Source of the DNA: Tiliqua scincoides
Lineage: Eukaryota; Chordata; Lepidosauria; Squamata; Scincidae
DNA: 64,000 nucleotides
Direction: 5' to 3'
Assembly (NCBI RefSeq): GCF_035046505.1
Contig: NC_089822.1
Location: 215,508,419-215,572,418, forward strand
The translations under genes were made by a program, and so were the position numbers. The notes beneath the pieces were generated by a model that worked only from the letters and a program-made list of their open reading frames with translations, was not told where the DNA came from and made no database searches. Shown piece by piece: positions 1 to 15,200 of the stretch; within the stretch, counting starts at the first letter, position 1, and every line of letters begins with the position of its first letter.

Positions 1-240
1 GGATGGGCGGCGCTGGTGCAAGCGGGGATACCCATCCTTGAGAGGAAAAGGGGGTTCCAAGGCTGCGTGGGATCTGCCTAGAGATCTTCCCCGACCCGTG
101 GGATCTGCAACCGCAAGGCAAGCCACAGAAAGCGGCGTGACGCCTTCGCCCCGCCTTTGCCTTTGCAGGGGGTGGCGACACAAGTAAGAAAGCTGCCGGT
201 AGTTGGCTTGGAGAGAGCGGGCGCTCCGGGAGGGGAGACG
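1..240 (+). promoter_or_regulatory. 5' UTR and probable promoter-proximal DNA of the F-box/WD gene
   Basis: GC-rich, CpG-containing sequence directly precedes the ATG at 241. It includes a GTGACGCC CRE-like half site near 137 and CGCCCC/CCCCGCC GC boxes near 147-156. No TATA box is seen. The transcription start cannot be placed, and the promoter may begin before the window. Confidence 0.4.
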
Positions 241-3200
241 ATGAGTGGCGATTCGCTGACCTTAGACTGCCTGGCCCACGTCTTCTCCTACCTGGAGGCG
301 CCGGATTTGCTGAGAGCAGCCCAAGTGAACAAGGTACAGTGTCAGCGCAGGGTAGTGTCAGTGCAGGGCTCTCCGGTGCGGGGGGGGGGGAGTGGTGCCT
401 GCGGAACGCCTGGCTACAGAGCTCGTTTGCGAGATCTGGGGTTCAGCTGAGATCTGGGGGCGACGCTTCCTCGCCATCGAAGCCACTGCAAAAGCCTCGC
501 ACTTTGCAGGGTGGATCTCCGCCCCGTGCCACTGTGTTCCCTGAACGTGCCTTTGCAGGGGGCGGAGCAGGCGAGGCATTCCGCAGGGTACACCCAGGCA
601 TAACTTCCTGGTTGGAAGACTGCGGGTCGCTCATTCGCAGTGCTCTGTGGGGACATCTGAAGTCTCCCGAGCTCATCTGGGTGATGACAAGCCCTGCTGA
701 GCCTTCATCGCAGGGACAGCCGCTCCCACAAGGGGCACTCAGGCTGCAACAGTCTGTCTGGCCAGTAAATGAGATCAATAAAGGGCCCTGAGGAGCCATT
801 CCTAAATCAGCCCAGCGCAGGCACCAGCTTGCTGGGGGTTGTAGGGCAAAGCCCTGCACTGCCCCCCCCCTCCCTAGTGTACCCCACTCAACCCTTGATG
901 GCACATCTGGTGTTGCCACTGCCACCTGTACCAAGCTGAGGTTGTCTGGATTCTCTGCCTGGCTGACTTCTCACATCACCCAATCCAATTCTAAACCATG
1001 TGTGTGAGTGTATGAGAGATTTTCTAATGTCCCAGAGACCAGCTGATTATGACATCTTATGTCACCTTCTGCTTCCCTCTAGACCGGGCCCCATGCTGAG
1101 CCTCATTTCATCATATGCCTGACAGTTAAGATTGGGTAGCCCCCTCAGAAACAGTGGTCTCCTAGAAATATTGTGTGGCCCTCCCTTGGGAGCCATGTGG
1201 CCCACCTTGAGAACTAGTGATCTAAGCTCCACATTGGACATTTCTGCAGTTCAGTGCATTCTATACTTGTGGTTATGTGACCTGCAGAAACAACTGCATT
1301 AACATATGCAAACATTTTTGTGCTTCCATTTGTACTGAAGGTGAGAGGGAAGCACCCTATGCAGACATAGCCAGTAGTGTACCCAGGAGGGCAATGGGGG
1401 CAAATTCCCCTTGGGGGGGGTGGCACCCCAAACCACTCTCCCCACCGGTTTTGTCAGTGTGATCTGGAACTGTGCTGACAGTCGGTACCTGACTGCATCT
1501 GAGGGCCATCCTCCCCTTCAAAGACAGGGGAGAAGAGGGTGGTCCTCAGAAGGGCTGGGTAGCTGGCCAGAAGTGCTCCAGTTCTGAAGGAGGCACATGC
1601 TGTTTTTAGCTTTGATGGAGCCTTTTGCACCATCCCTAAGCAGCATGAGAAGCTTCATTGGAGCTTTTTGACACTGCTGGTAGCAGTGTCCAGGAGGCGA
1701 GCATCGCTTCTAGGAGGTGGGTGGCACTTGCCTTCTAGGCACCGCTTCCAGTGGTGTGAAACAGCTCCAGTGGAGCTACTTTCATGCTGCTTAGCAATGG
1801 CGCAAAAGGTTCCATCAGAGCCTGGGCTGCCTCCTCCCCCCACCCCCATGTTTTTTTTCAAAGGGGGAAAGGAGGAGGCGTCATGGAAGTAATTGTGCTG
1901 ACAATGACGTTACCACAATTACTTCCGGATTCGGGGTGGCAAATGAGGGGATGGCCCCTTGCAGAAAAACCACCAGGACTGCAACTGGACATAGCCACAG
2001 GCATAAAGCACCGCCTCCCCAAATTTCACAACTACATAGTCAACTACTTGGATTAAACTTACAGGAGCTGCTTAAGACTTGCCTGCTACTTGAATGAACA
2101 GCTACAATGAACATAATGCTGCCAAACAGAAAGAAGAAACGTTTAAAACATTGAGAAGATAGCAACTTAAACCAACAGAATTGAACATAGCATTGAATTG
2201 CTATGAGAAAAAAAACCTGCTTTTAAACTGCGGGGGGGGGGGACACCAACAAGCTTACCATGGTGTGTGTGTATGGGGGGGGGTGCGTCCTGGAGTGTGT
2301 GTTGAGCTTCATGCTCATGAGATGGGGACCATTCTGGTGGCCTTGCATTTCCCTTTACTTGGTCGTCGATCAGAGCCAAGAGCCACTTGCCTGCTTGTGA
2401 GTAAATGGCTCCGTTTTGCTTTCCATAGGGCTCGAAAACTTTGTCATCTTGAAGGGAGGGACTTCCTTCTCAGGTATTTTGGTGGGGCCTGTGTTCTTCG
2501 GATTGGGACCATTTCTCTTGGCCTGCCCTTTGAAATGAACTGAAGCACATTTACCTACTCATGAGTAAGTGCACAGTGTGGCTCAGTTTCATTTTCCATA
2601 GGGCCTGGGAGGGAGCAGGGATCAGAGGTTTCCGCTGGATCCTATTCCCCTTCCCAGGTCCGATCCAGCAACATGGGGCTGCACATGCCTGCGCCAGCTG
2701 GTGCAGGACCGAGCAGCCCTATAGCAGCTGCATGGACTTTTTCTGGGGCAAGGGGTCAAAATTCCCTTTCGCTCAGGGAGACCTCCAGCCTCCTTGTTGC
2801 CTGCACTGGATACAATGGTGGCTATTTTGGCACCGCTGCATTGCGGCGCAGGCAGTTCAGATAGGATTGGGCTGTGAGTATGTGCAGCGAATTTCCCCAG
2901 GTTCCACAGGCATTGCATGCTTCAGTCCAATGAATTCTGGGCTGTTGCTTCCTAATATCTATGTTTCCCTTTTAGACATGGAACGAAGCAGCAGATACCA
3001 CTTTTCTTTGGAGGTGAGTGCCATTTCTGTCATTTATAAGAATGTATTGGATGTGGCATATTAATTGGGACAAAATCAAGTGTGAACATGACACTTTTCG
3101 CTAAGCAAAAAATAGTTTTGCATTCATGAAACCAGTAGTGATCGCGATTGTGATTTTGAGGGGCTCCTCAGCATGAGGATGCCTGGTAAATGGCAGCAAG

Positions 3201-6200
3201 CCCCTGCGAAACCTCCAAAGCGATGCAATCCAGCAGGTCGGGTCGTTGCCCTTCAGGAGGCAAGGGCCAGGGCTCTCTGGCTGGGGCATTGCAACGCCCC
3301 AGTGTGAGAACCACTGGACTAGAGAATGGATTATAGTAAAACTTTAACCCAGTGATTTTCAACCTTTTTCATCTCACAGCACAATGACAAGGCACTAAAA
3401 TTGTCAAGGCACACACCATCAGTTTTCTGACCATTGAGGAGGCACACTGCCCTGACAGCACCTGGCCCTACCCCAGTGGCCCTACTCACAAATGATCCTT
3501 CCCAAACGCCCGCAGCACACCTGCAGACCATCCACGTGTGCCACTGCACAGGGTTGAAAATGGCTGCCTTAACCTATCTCCTAAAGCACAGTTAAAGTCA
3601 GTTGCAGTAAAACAATAATAAAAAAAAATAGCTCCTACATTTGCTTCAGGTGGTTGTAAATTAGAAAAACCAGTAGGGACATCATCTGTAGCTGTGTTTA
3701 TTTAGCATTTGGACTATTGTTTGAGTCTCTAACCGTGTGGGCATTTTTCTATGTAAACTTTTAAACTCAAAGTTGATTAATAATCAGACTTGGCAGCTGT
3801 CCCAAGAGGCAGTATACTTGTTACAGCCCAATCCTAACCTGCGCTGGAACAGGCAGGCCAGCTGGTCTATGGTGTATCCAGCATAGGGTTTGAGGTGGCT
3901 CCTGTGCAATTTGGAGTAAAGGGTTTATTTCCCTTTACCTCATGTCATGCAGCAGCCACCTCAATGGGGCTACTGCGCAAAATCACTGGCACAAATCTGA
4001 GCAGCCCAGTATAGTGCCGGGCTGCTTGGGAGTGGGGTTAGGATCCGGGAAGTGCTGGAGGCCGGTCCCACCCCCACTCCTGGGCCCAATTCACCTGTCA
4101 GCCCTTCCCCACCCAGAAATGCCCCACCTTCCCTCTGTCTTCTCCAACCATCCCCCCCCCCAGGCCAGCCACTGTTGACCAGCACAACCTTACCAAGTGT
4201 CAATGTATGGGGGCTGGATTTGGTCTCTGTGGAGCAGCGCGCATCTCACACCAGCCCTGCCAATTCCCAAGTTGTCACAGATGTGTCTTACAGAATGTTT
4301 GTGCTAGTCCAAGAGTGTTCTGGATTGCATCCTTAGTCATCCTACTATGCTTCCAAAGGTTAGTGGTTTTCTTTTTAAGATAAATTAATATGTGTAGTGA
4401 GTGCAGCAGAATTTGTTTCTACTGCTTGTGTTGTGTGACACTACTGCAAAAGTCTTGGGCTATGATATGAAGGCCCTTCTGTTTAGTAGCAGAATTATAA
4501 ACATTTCTCTGTGGGTCCAGCCCTTACAAAGTCACCCAGCATTTGGATGAGGAGGGTCTCTAAGAGGAACTTTATCGGGGTACAAAGTTTCCTTTGGGCC
4601 CTTCCAAAGGGGGAAGGGTGAAACAGAGTGGGGGAACATAGGTGATTGGGATGGGCAGAACAGGGATGGGGAGGTGCAAAATTGGGCGGTTGAGGGTAGC
4701 AACATCCACAAAGATATCTGGAGTCCAGGTTTTGGGGCTTCCCAATGCAGAGCTCAGACTTGCCCACCTGGTAGACCTGGCCTCCCAGCAAACCTGGCCT
4801 CCATCTTTTGCTCTCCATGACACCAACTGAGATCCCAGGAAATTAGTGGGCCCCATCCTTTGGCTGCTAGGCCCCTTTTTGACCCTGGGCCCAAGTACAA
4901 TTTGCCCCCGCCAGTGGCTTCACTAGGGTTTATGTCACCCAGTGCAGGAAGCCAGTGTGTCACCTCCATGATGAACCTCCTCCCACGCAAGCAGGATGGG
5001 CCAGGGCGTCACCCCAGGCAGTAGTCCAGCTGGATGTTTTGGCATTAACTTTTGATAGAATCAAGATATTTCAACGTGGTTTATTTCATTGCGTTCTGCA
5101 TGAAATCACACATCGATTGATATATAACATGATGGTATTATTCCAAACACCAAGATTTTGAAAATTCTGGCAGTAGTGATGTCACTCACCTGTGCGTGTT
5201 ATCCCCCACACTCCTTACCGACACCACACCCCCCTGCACCCCCCTCTCATAGGTCTTGTGGATGAGTCTTTCCTCATACATTTGGGTGTCTAATCTTTCA
5301 AGAAGAAACTTTTACAAGAAGCTTTGGGATTGCTATGTAACAGCAACAAACTAATGGCTCTTAGCACTTTACTGAACAACATCTTATAATAATTCTAGTT
5401 ATTATTTATACATAACTTTTTCAGATTTGAAAATATTCCATGCCAACGGATATGTAATGACAGTTCTTGGTCTGTTCCTATTTTTTACCCTTTTGTTTTC
5501 TGAGATGCCTCAGCATTCTAAAAAGGCTGCTTCCTGTTGCAGTAGGTATGCTACCTGGAACACTTTAAAATTTGTGCCAGGGCAGAAAGCCCACATGGTC
5601 AAGCAGACTTGTTGTTCTGTTGATTCACTATCTTCTCATCTGACTTTTCCTAGCAAGCTCACCTCCTGGGAAAGCCAGCCAATTGGGCATCCAGGCAACT
5701 TGACTGGGTCCAAAGTTGGTAGGTATACCCAGGTGGCAGCAAACTGTTCAATTAGATGGACCTTTTGCATCATCAATCCTCAATTTTTTAATCACAAGGA
5801 TGCTTAGACGTATTGCCCCAGTCTGTCTTTGAAAGTTGCTGCTGTTTTTGTGAAAGTGTGCCTACTCACTGTGTGAATGAAGAAAGTTGCTAAGGTAGAG
5901 AAAGTAGTAAAGACTTGCTTTATTTTCAGCTTCTTTAAACCTCCTTGCCCACTTTGCCAATAACCCCCCTTTTCATGCCTATTCAATCTGTGCCTTATTT
6001 TTATCTCTTGTCTCTTCCCACCCATTGTTTGTTTTTACTTTTTTCCCTAACCCTTTAATAAATGTCTTACGCTTTACTGATGGACCGATCTGGGCCACGT
6101 TCACTAGGGAGCAGGTTGCCATGCATACCAGATTGCTACACCCCACTGCTGATTTTCTTTTAAGGAGTTAACCTGGGAAAGAGTTTTGTTTGAGTTGGCC

Positions 6201-9200
6201 TCTTTCCCTCTGGGCTTTGTAATCTTGGGTAGTGGCAACAAAAAGCCTACTTCTTTTTAATTTTTTTTAAATTCATTTCACTCAATCCAAGATGCTTCAG
6301 CCATCAGTTTTTCATCTCTTGGAAGCATCCCAACTGAAAAGAGTAATTAGCACTAATTTTTTACCAGTCTGAACCAACTACTCATTCAAGGAGCTATGGA
6401 GAGAGAAATTTAGATTTCAAGATAATGGCAATCTAACTTGTATTTCTAGAAACATGTGTCTGAATCAGTGGTCCTTCTGCAATATCTCAGTGACCCCAGG
6501 AATGAAGACCTGGAAAAAGTACTATCTCCATCGTTCCAAAATTGAAAAAGGAATGCTGTCAGGGCGGCCTGCAGTTGATTACAAATGTAAAGCCATGAGA
6601 GAACATGAAGGTATGTAAAATGTGGCTAAAAACATGGACATTTATTTCCTATTTTAAAAAAGAATGTTTACAGCTTCCTCCCCATACACACATTTTTTAA
6701 TGTACTATGTATTATGTTTTTAAAGTGTACAGAAGGAACTAGCTTGGACACCAGAGATGTGCAGGTACTATGTGCCATCACATTTACCAAGAGGCAGCTA
6801 CTCTCTAAGCTCCTCAAAATCTGTTCTAAACTGCCCCACGTTTAAGGAACAGTTTGGTACAAGAGCTGTTCATCTGATATATAAATTTTGAAGTCAGAGA
6901 GTTTCCCTAACAGCAGTAGCAAAGTTGCCCATTTTCAACTCAAGGGATTTTAAACACAGCTAGTGTGTGTGTATGGGTAGGGGGGGAGTTGGGCTTATTG
7001 GTGAGCTGCTTTTAGGGAGATACTAAGAATACCATGAGTGTGCTGCCCGCATGTACTTAAATGTGCTGAGTTAATGGAGTTTCACCAGGATTGTACATAT
7101 AATTGCATGTGATCAAAGAAAATTATGTTATGTTGTTGTAGGAAGAATCCATGCAATGGCTTACCTATCAGACAATGAGCACATGTATGACACAGGAAAG
7201 GTCAAGTCTGTTGTATGTTCTGCATCTCTTGATGGTACTATCAGGGCATGGAATGTCCAAGAGGTAAGATAAAAAGTGGTATAGAAGATGATTGTAAAGA
7301 ACTGACATGTATCAGCACTTCAAACATGTACAAATTTAAAAAGCAAATGAACCAAGATTTCTAATTGGTGGAAATAGGCAAATCCATATACAGTGGGCCC
7401 TCCTTATCTGTGGACTTGGCCTCCATGGATTTGGGATTTGGGTATCTGCAGATGCCAGGGCTGCACCTGGAGGACCTCAGAGGACCTCCCGATGCTACCA
7501 GAAGTTCCAGTCCCCTGATCAAACAAGGAGGACAAGCTAAACTGTGATCCAAAAGAATTATCCATTAATTGAAGTGATGTAAATTTTATTTAAAAATGTT
7601 GGCTACAGATCAAACTTTGAAACATAGAACTAAGAAACCATGAAGACAACTACGGGCCCAATCCTATCCAACTTTTTAGCACCAGTGCAGTCGTAATGCA
7701 ACCCTGATGTAAGGGAACAAATGTTCCCATACCTTGAAGAGGCCTTTGTGACTGCCTCCCCACCACAGGATGAAGTGCATGCCCCACTGGTTCAGCTGCA
7801 CTGGCACTGGAAAATCGGATAGGATTGGGCCCTAAGAGTCCAATCCTGAGCTACCCAGGACGCATGGCTATGGCGGCACCGAAAACGGATGCTGCCGCAT
7901 CCTGCACCCCCAAGGCAGCCACGGGCGGCACCTTGGGAGAAGGGGACTTTTGTCCCCTTCCCCCGGGTAAAGGGAGTAGCCCCGCAATGGGGTAAAAGCC
8001 TCCGAGTCAGGCAGCGAGCCTGACGTGAAGTCTTTGGATCCAGTGGAGCATCGCCACAATAGTGTCAGGGCTGACAAGAAGTTATGTTTTTTGTTTAGAA
8101 AAAATAGTTATGTCGGTGAAATCTTATTTATTGTATTTATTTGTAATCAGGGTTCACAAATTTGGTCAAGTCCCAAACAGGAAGCGCCAATAATAAATAT
8201 GATTACACTCCCTAAGCACAACCTGGCAATCACAACAGACAGCAGTGGGATGATCAAAGTCTGGCATGGAGATACAGGGAAAGAGCTTGCAGCATTTTCA
8301 ACATCATGTCACTCAAATTCTATGGCAGCCTACACAAAAGACAACAAGCCGTTCCTAACAGTAAGTACAACAGTAGTTTGAATTACTGACAAATTCTTCA
8401 ACAAGATTCCTTGTGTATATCTGTATAAAAATACAGTCTACTAAATGTTAAAGCTGTAGAAAGAGATGGAATGAGATAGACTAGAGTAGACCAGGGTGCA
8501 CTTTGTTGTCTGGGATTGTTTGCAAGCACCCCATCCCCCAAACAACAAGCTGATGCCAAATGATTCACCAGACATTGGTAGACTGCTGTCCACCTTCCAT
8601 TACTACTGATTTATAGTAACAATCTTCAAAGGTTGATCATGGCTTTCAAGTTGCTCAGTCATTAACCATATGTCTAAAATATTTTCCCCTTTGATTTAGG
8701 TAGGCACTACAGCAGGCATACTTTATACCCTGGCAGTTATGGATCTAAGCCAGATTTCACGCACAAAAGTGTTTGAAGACTATGGCATAAATTTGTCAGA
8801 CTGTTCACCAGATGGGCAATGGATAGTTGTTTTTCCGACTCTGACTGAACCACACAGTGGTTTAATACCACCAAAGGTATTGTTATGCTGCTGTGCCTTA
8901 CATATTTGTGGAGACCTTCCTTAAACTTGCTTAAGCAAAGCAATGCTGCTTCCTGTTAGTCATCCTCTAGCTACTTATTTGAGTTCCTAAGTCACTTTGG
9001 ATACCATGGCTACCAAAAGCTGCGGATAAACAAATCCACAATTTTTGGCCCCTTTTGAAGGGGACCAGAACTGCACTCCCCTCTGGAGGGCTGTCTGAAG
9101 CCTGCAGAGGCAGCATGTGTCCACCCACTGCCTCTACTGGCTTGTAGAGCCAAAAGAAAACCAAACCGGAAGTGATGCTTTAATGCCTTTTAAGACATTC

Positions 9201-12200
9201 TGAGGCCCAAGGAAGCCCCCCCCCCCACAGTGCAGCTTCAGTTCCCCTCAAGGGTTTAGGTGGGGCCAAGTAACTTCCATTTTACTCAGTTCTTCAAACT
9301 GTCTCCCTGGAAGGTCAGTTCAAACCCAGCATCTCTTGTAGTGAAGAAAAGTGCAAGAATTCATTCCACTTCTCTGCAATCTCTACATCACCTTTCTGTT
9401 TGTTTCCTTGTTAAAACATCCAGTCAAAACATCTTAAGAGTCTTGCCTTTGACATATTTAAATAATTTTTGTTTGCCTTGATGTTTTTAACTCGTTTGCC
9501 ACCATATTCTTTTTTCATTCCAAGGGGACTTTGTATTGGTGGTTTTGAACAGCAGCTCCTGCAAATGTCTTTGAAGTTTGACAGTTTCAAAAGCCATTTG
9601 TGATGAGATTTAGACCTCTACAGTTCAGCAGAGAGAAGTCCCACTACTCTGCATGTTCAAACCCTTAGATGCATCTCAAGTAGTTTTTTGTATCCCAGCC
9701 TCTGATTCTTATTTTTATATACCAGGTGCTTTACACACATGCTGCAACTAACCCAGAAGATGATGAACTGATGGTATCTAGTCCTTTACCAGTGTCAAAT
9801 CAGAGTCTCATCACCTGCTGGCTACCTGGAGAATCAGCAAGGATAGTCACAATGGAACCAAAAGGGATAGATTTTCAGATAAAGAGCTTTGATATAGTTA
9901 TCAAGAAGTCTAAATATAAAATGAATATTACAGGTAGATTCTGTTACCTAATGAGATGTTTTCACTTTTTCAGTATTATTCCAAAAGGTATCCTGAAGTA
10001 TTAGCTATTCCTTTTCTAATAGCACAGTCCTATTCATTTCTACTCAGAAGTCCCATTGACTATAATGGGACTTACTTCTGAGTAGACATGCATAGGATTA
10101 TGCTGTCAATTACTCTTTCCAAACATCCAGTGATAATGGCTGCAACTTCTAAGGGATACTGTTTAGGTATCCCTTACTTGCAAACTGATAAACCATGATC
10201 TCAGTGTGGGAGAAGGGTAGGGTGTAAATGCATTAGATAAATAAACAAACCGTGAGAGGTCAGACACATTCACTTCTGCAGCGCTGCAGTATCAAACCAC
10301 AGCAAGAGCTAACAATGCTCAATCACAAGGCTGGCTGAACCCCAGCTCAAGGCCCGGAACCAGGGTTCAGCAGAATCCTTCCCTCCCGTGACCAGCATCT
10401 TTATTTCTAGAGTGCTGCAGAACTTGATGACCCCAGATCGGGATGACACAACAGTCCAGCCAGTCACGTCTTCACGGAAATCCAGGCACAACGCCCACTG
10501 GGGCAATGCACCATAGAGGCAACTGGGGACATGACGTCCCACAGCACTCTGGAACTAAAAGTGCCAGATGCACCGGGGACCTCATTCCTGGTGCGCAGCA
10601 GACGCCACTTTGAGCGCTACTGAATCATAACAACATTTTGTCAGAAACAACTACAAGTCATGCAACCAAGTCATGCATCTAGTTCTTCAGGCTATCTACT
10701 ATCTTAATTAAAATATTAGTCCATATCTGTTGTCACTCCTGTTCAAAGTGGCACTGACAAAGAAAGAATTCCTTAGGCATGAGCCATCATGAAATTTTAA
10801 GACAAATGAACAACTAGCTCAAGGTGCACAGGTCATGCCAGTTTTCAGTTTAAATTGGTTAATGTTGGGAACAGCTTCAGTACTCTTTGAAAAACAACAT
10901 AGCCATTGCAGTACTAAACTGTGTATATAAACGAAAGTGTCTTAAGTGTGTATCTTTTAAGTTTTTGCTTTCTTCTGCAACAGCTCACCAGGTTGCAGAA
11001 TTCATATTACCAAATCCAGAAAAATGGATACGAGAAAGGACTATGAAGGGATTTGGCAAACAAACCATTCTTATAGCATCTGGAATGGATCTGAGAGTTT
11101 ACACGTTGACTGGGGCACACTTACATACTTTCAATGATCACAGCCCCTTTCTGCTTACATCTATCTGGGTGGTATATATCATTACTATACTACTACTACT
11201 ACTACTACTACTATTGCTACCACTACTGTATGCTACGCATTCTTCTACTAAAAGTGTTTTGGTTTCTGTTTGGGCGCGCAGGATCCTTTTCATGTTGTCA
11301 CAGCAGGTGATGATGTCTCTCTCCGTGTGTATTCTTGGAAACATGAGAACAAAACCTCTTCACTGATCAGTCGCTATCAATTACTAGGAGGATCCAGCCA
11401 ATGGTCACGGTAAGGGTTTAAAAAAGACAGTTTTCAACTGCCAGTCTAGAATTTCTATTCATAGCCTCCATTGCCAAAATAACTATTTATTGGGGGGGGG
11501 GGGAATTTCAAACATGAACACAATATTAATGCCCACAAACCCAGTGATGGTGGCATACTCTAAACCAGCAGTTTTCAATAGGTGTGCCATGGCACACTAG
11601 TGTGCCACAGCGCTTCCTCAGCTGTGCTGTGAGACAGTGACATGTGGAGAAGTGCAGGATGGGGAAGCAGCTGGTTTTAGTTCCATGTGCACAGAGGTGT
11701 TTGGTGCCGTGTGGCAGTACAAAGCCAGGAAGCAGCTGAGCAAGGACCCCACAGCTGTGCCTAGCAGAGAAGTGGCTGAGCAACTACGAGGCAAGACATG
11801 GCTGTTTGCAGTCCCTGCTCAGCAGCTTCCCGGCTTTGTGCAAACGCAGGAGGCCCCCTGCTATGGGCAGCACATGCCAAATCTAGGCAAGAGCCCTGAG
11901 GAGCCTGGAGTATGCATGCAAAGCGGGCGATGGGGCTTCACTCCTGAACTTCCCTGCAAGAAGAAACAGTGAAGGAAAAACTTGGCAGACTCAGCCCAAT
12001 CCTATGCATGTCTACTCAGAAGCCCCATTATAGTCAATGGGGCTTACTCCCAGGCAAGTGTGGATAGGACTGCAAGCTTTACATCGCTTCCCCAGCCCCC
12101 CAGGTGAGTTCCACCACTGAAGAGGCGGGTGGGGGAGACTGGGGAAGCAGTGTCAATCAATCACAAACATAGTCATTTCACTTATCAGCTGAGTCTGCCA

Positions 12201-15200
12201 AGTTTTTCTTCCGCTGTTTCTTTTGCAGGGAATTTCAGGAGTGAAGCCCTGTCCACCCCCCCCCCACACACACTTTGCATGCATGCTCCAGGCTAACCCC
12301 CCCCCCACCAAGTTAAATAAAAAACTCTCCAGCTTTTTACCTTTCCATGACTGCGGCTGAATTGCATTCTTAAACCAACCAACCAAAACCAGGGCTCATG
12401 TTTGTTAGCAGTTGTCCATTTGTTCTGAATTATGTTAATCTTCTGAGAAAGTGACAAGTAAATGAAATCAAAAGAGCAGGTCCTGATTAATAAAACAATC
12501 AACCCCAAATATCCTAACACTGGAGGAGGACTTGAGGGTATGCTTGACAACCATCCACCCTCAGACAAGGGACAAACTGCAAGAGAGGAGATATCTATTA
12601 GACATCAGGAAAAAATTCCTGAAGGTAAGGGCGGTTCGGCCATGGAACAGAGGTGGTGGACTCTCCCTCACAGGAGATATTCAAGCAGAGGTTCAACAAG
12701 CACCTGTTGGAGATGCTCTAAGAGGATTTCCTGCCTAATGCAGGGGGTTGAACTAGATGACCTATTAGGCCCCTTCCAATTCTATAATTCTACATCATGA
12801 AACATAATCAAACACAGACTTCCCAGATTTATTTATTTAAAAAAAATAGTTTTAAATAAGTTTGTTGAACTTTAAAAGTTTTGATTAAAAGTTTGTTGAA
12901 ACAAGTTATTGATTAAAAGTTAAACACTTTTTTAAATGATAAAATATATTCTTTAAAAACTGATGGTGTGCCTTGGCAATTTTAGTGCCCTGCAGGTGTG
13001 CCAGGAGATGAAAAAGGTTGAAAATCTCTGCTGTAAACCAGTGGTTCTCAAACATTTTACCCACTTTACCTGTCCAGGACCCACTGGAAATGATGTCATT
13101 AACCTGGAAGTGATATCATGACCAGAAGTGACATCACCAAGCAGGACGTGCTGCTGTGATGCCAGAGCCTGCTACTTTCCTTAGAATGCAGCAATTAAGT
13201 TAGGTTATTTCTCTGTCATTTTCCAATAGCAGTGAATCAGAAAGGGAAAAAAGCCTATTTACAAACTTAACACAAGTAAAATGACCACACAGCCCTCCCC
13301 CTTTCCAGTGTCCCATCTTCCCAGATTTTCTGTGGTAGCTGCACCAGATGCTATGAAACCCACCTGAAATTGGCTCCTGACCCACACTGAGAAATAATCA
13401 GCATTCAGAAATCTGCTCTAAATTATACTAATAGATACTATTACTGACCAGAGGTCAAAGTTAAATAACTGACAATCAGAAATTTTAATTAACCCTAGAC
13501 AATGACTAATACATTAAAATGGAGATTGCAAAGGAGAATTGAGTATGCATTTTAAAGAGGTCTGTGCATAGCATGCAATCAATTTGTTCCTGGCACAGCC
13601 CAGTCGCAGGCCTGGCCTGGGGGAGCAAAAGTCCCAGGTGCTGCATGCATGGGCCCTATGGGGGTACTACCACCACTGCCACCCACACACTGCCGCCTCT
13701 GCCCACCCTTTGGAGCCATTCCAGGGGCAGACAAATCCCAACACTTCCCTCAGTGATCTAAAAGGCTTCTGAGGCTCCTAGAACACTTTTAACAGTACTT
13801 CTGGTTTTCTGTTGGAAAATCGGAAGTATTTTGAATGGTGCTCCATAAGCCTCAGGTTTTTGGAGCGCCAAGGGGAAGGTTGCATGTGGCTGGGGGGATG
13901 GAGTGTTGCGGGGGGGGGGCGCGGCATCCTTGCTAACCTGGCCCTCAATGGTATTCGGGCCAGGTCCATAACTGGTGCAGCCACTGCACCTCTTCTCCAA
14001 AGGCATGCTGACCTAAATGGGAGGACCTTTGGGTTTCTGTTTTTGGGATGGAAATAATGCAAAGCACTAATAGAACAGGGATGCTTTGGAAACAGTGTTG
14101 CAGATTCACTAAAATGGGGGTGGAGGGGGAGAAATGGTAATATAGTCTTAACAGGCCTCTCATGCAGGTTGTTGCTTAACATTTATTAGATCAGTGGAGT
14201 ATTAAATAACTGCTACCTTTGTTTCTGAAGAACAGTAACAACCCAATCCTTTGCATTTCAACTCAAAAGTAAGCCCCATTGTGTTCAAGGGGGCCTACTC
14301 CCAGGAAAGCATGGATAGGATTGACTGCAAAAGTCCGCAAAATTTGAAAAACTATTGTACAATAACATTTGAGCTCTCTTTACCATCAGCTAAAACCAGA
14401 TTATATGCCAAGTTATCCTTCCTCTTATGTAATAGGGATTGTGCACATGGAAGGAGTAGCACGGGATTCTTGCACACCAAAATTTGAATAGAATTCTGAC
14501 TTGGCTTTGCACATCTTACACAAGATGTCAAGCGGTTGTTAGAACATCATTATCTTCCACATGTGAAGCAGCACAAAATTCCATTGTATTGCTACTTGCA
14601 CTCCTTAGAATACAGCACATGAGATGGGATGGTCCATTCTGCACCACTTGATGAAAATCATTAGGGAAAGGGCACCACAGGCCAAACTGGGCCCTGGAGA
14701 AGCACTGCTTTAATATCTCAAGAATGATGGTGCCCCCTAGCCAGTGTTAAGAACGAGTACCTGCATTACTTTATCCAAAAGTGGTAGGATCAGCTCTGTA
14801 AGAAAGGTCTGCCTCTTTGGTGCTCTCATCATCCCTATAGCTCATCCTCCTTCCTAGAGTTGTTCAGAGACTCAGAAACTGAGGGGTCACTAGACCAAAC
14901 CTGGAGACTAGGCCATTCACGTCCCTAGTACTTTTCCCTGCTATAATTGTTAGAGAGCATGGTCTGTCGCAGGCAGCTTAGCCACTTCCCTTTTGGGGTT
15001 CTGTGCTCTGCCTGATTACCCAAAGCAGTGGATCACAAGCCAATTTCAGGTAGGTTCCCATTCATTTCAATATATTAGACTTGATGCTACCATGGTATGT
15101 GACTGCATTTGGGGAAATTACAAACCTGCACTTTAACAAGCTATGTATATTCTTTTAACAATGATAGTAAATGGCACTTACTCCTAAGTGTGGGTAGGAT

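Larger units (their letters stand above)
11566..13030. mobile_element. Large hAT copy (1465 bp) with nested insertions, intron 9
   Basis: Termini CAGCAGTTTTCAATA and TTGAAAATCTCTG match the 3350 MITE. Flanks CTCTAAAC (11558) and CTGTAAAC (13031) agree at 7/8. It contains the inverted-repeat block 11890-12300 and a CR1 tail at 12540-12795. Confidence 0.65.

Noticed and set aside
5812-6110. Possible solo LTR-like fossil (AATAAA-bearing, pyrimidine-rich)
   Set aside because: No terminal TG/CA pair, target duplication or internal viral part was found.
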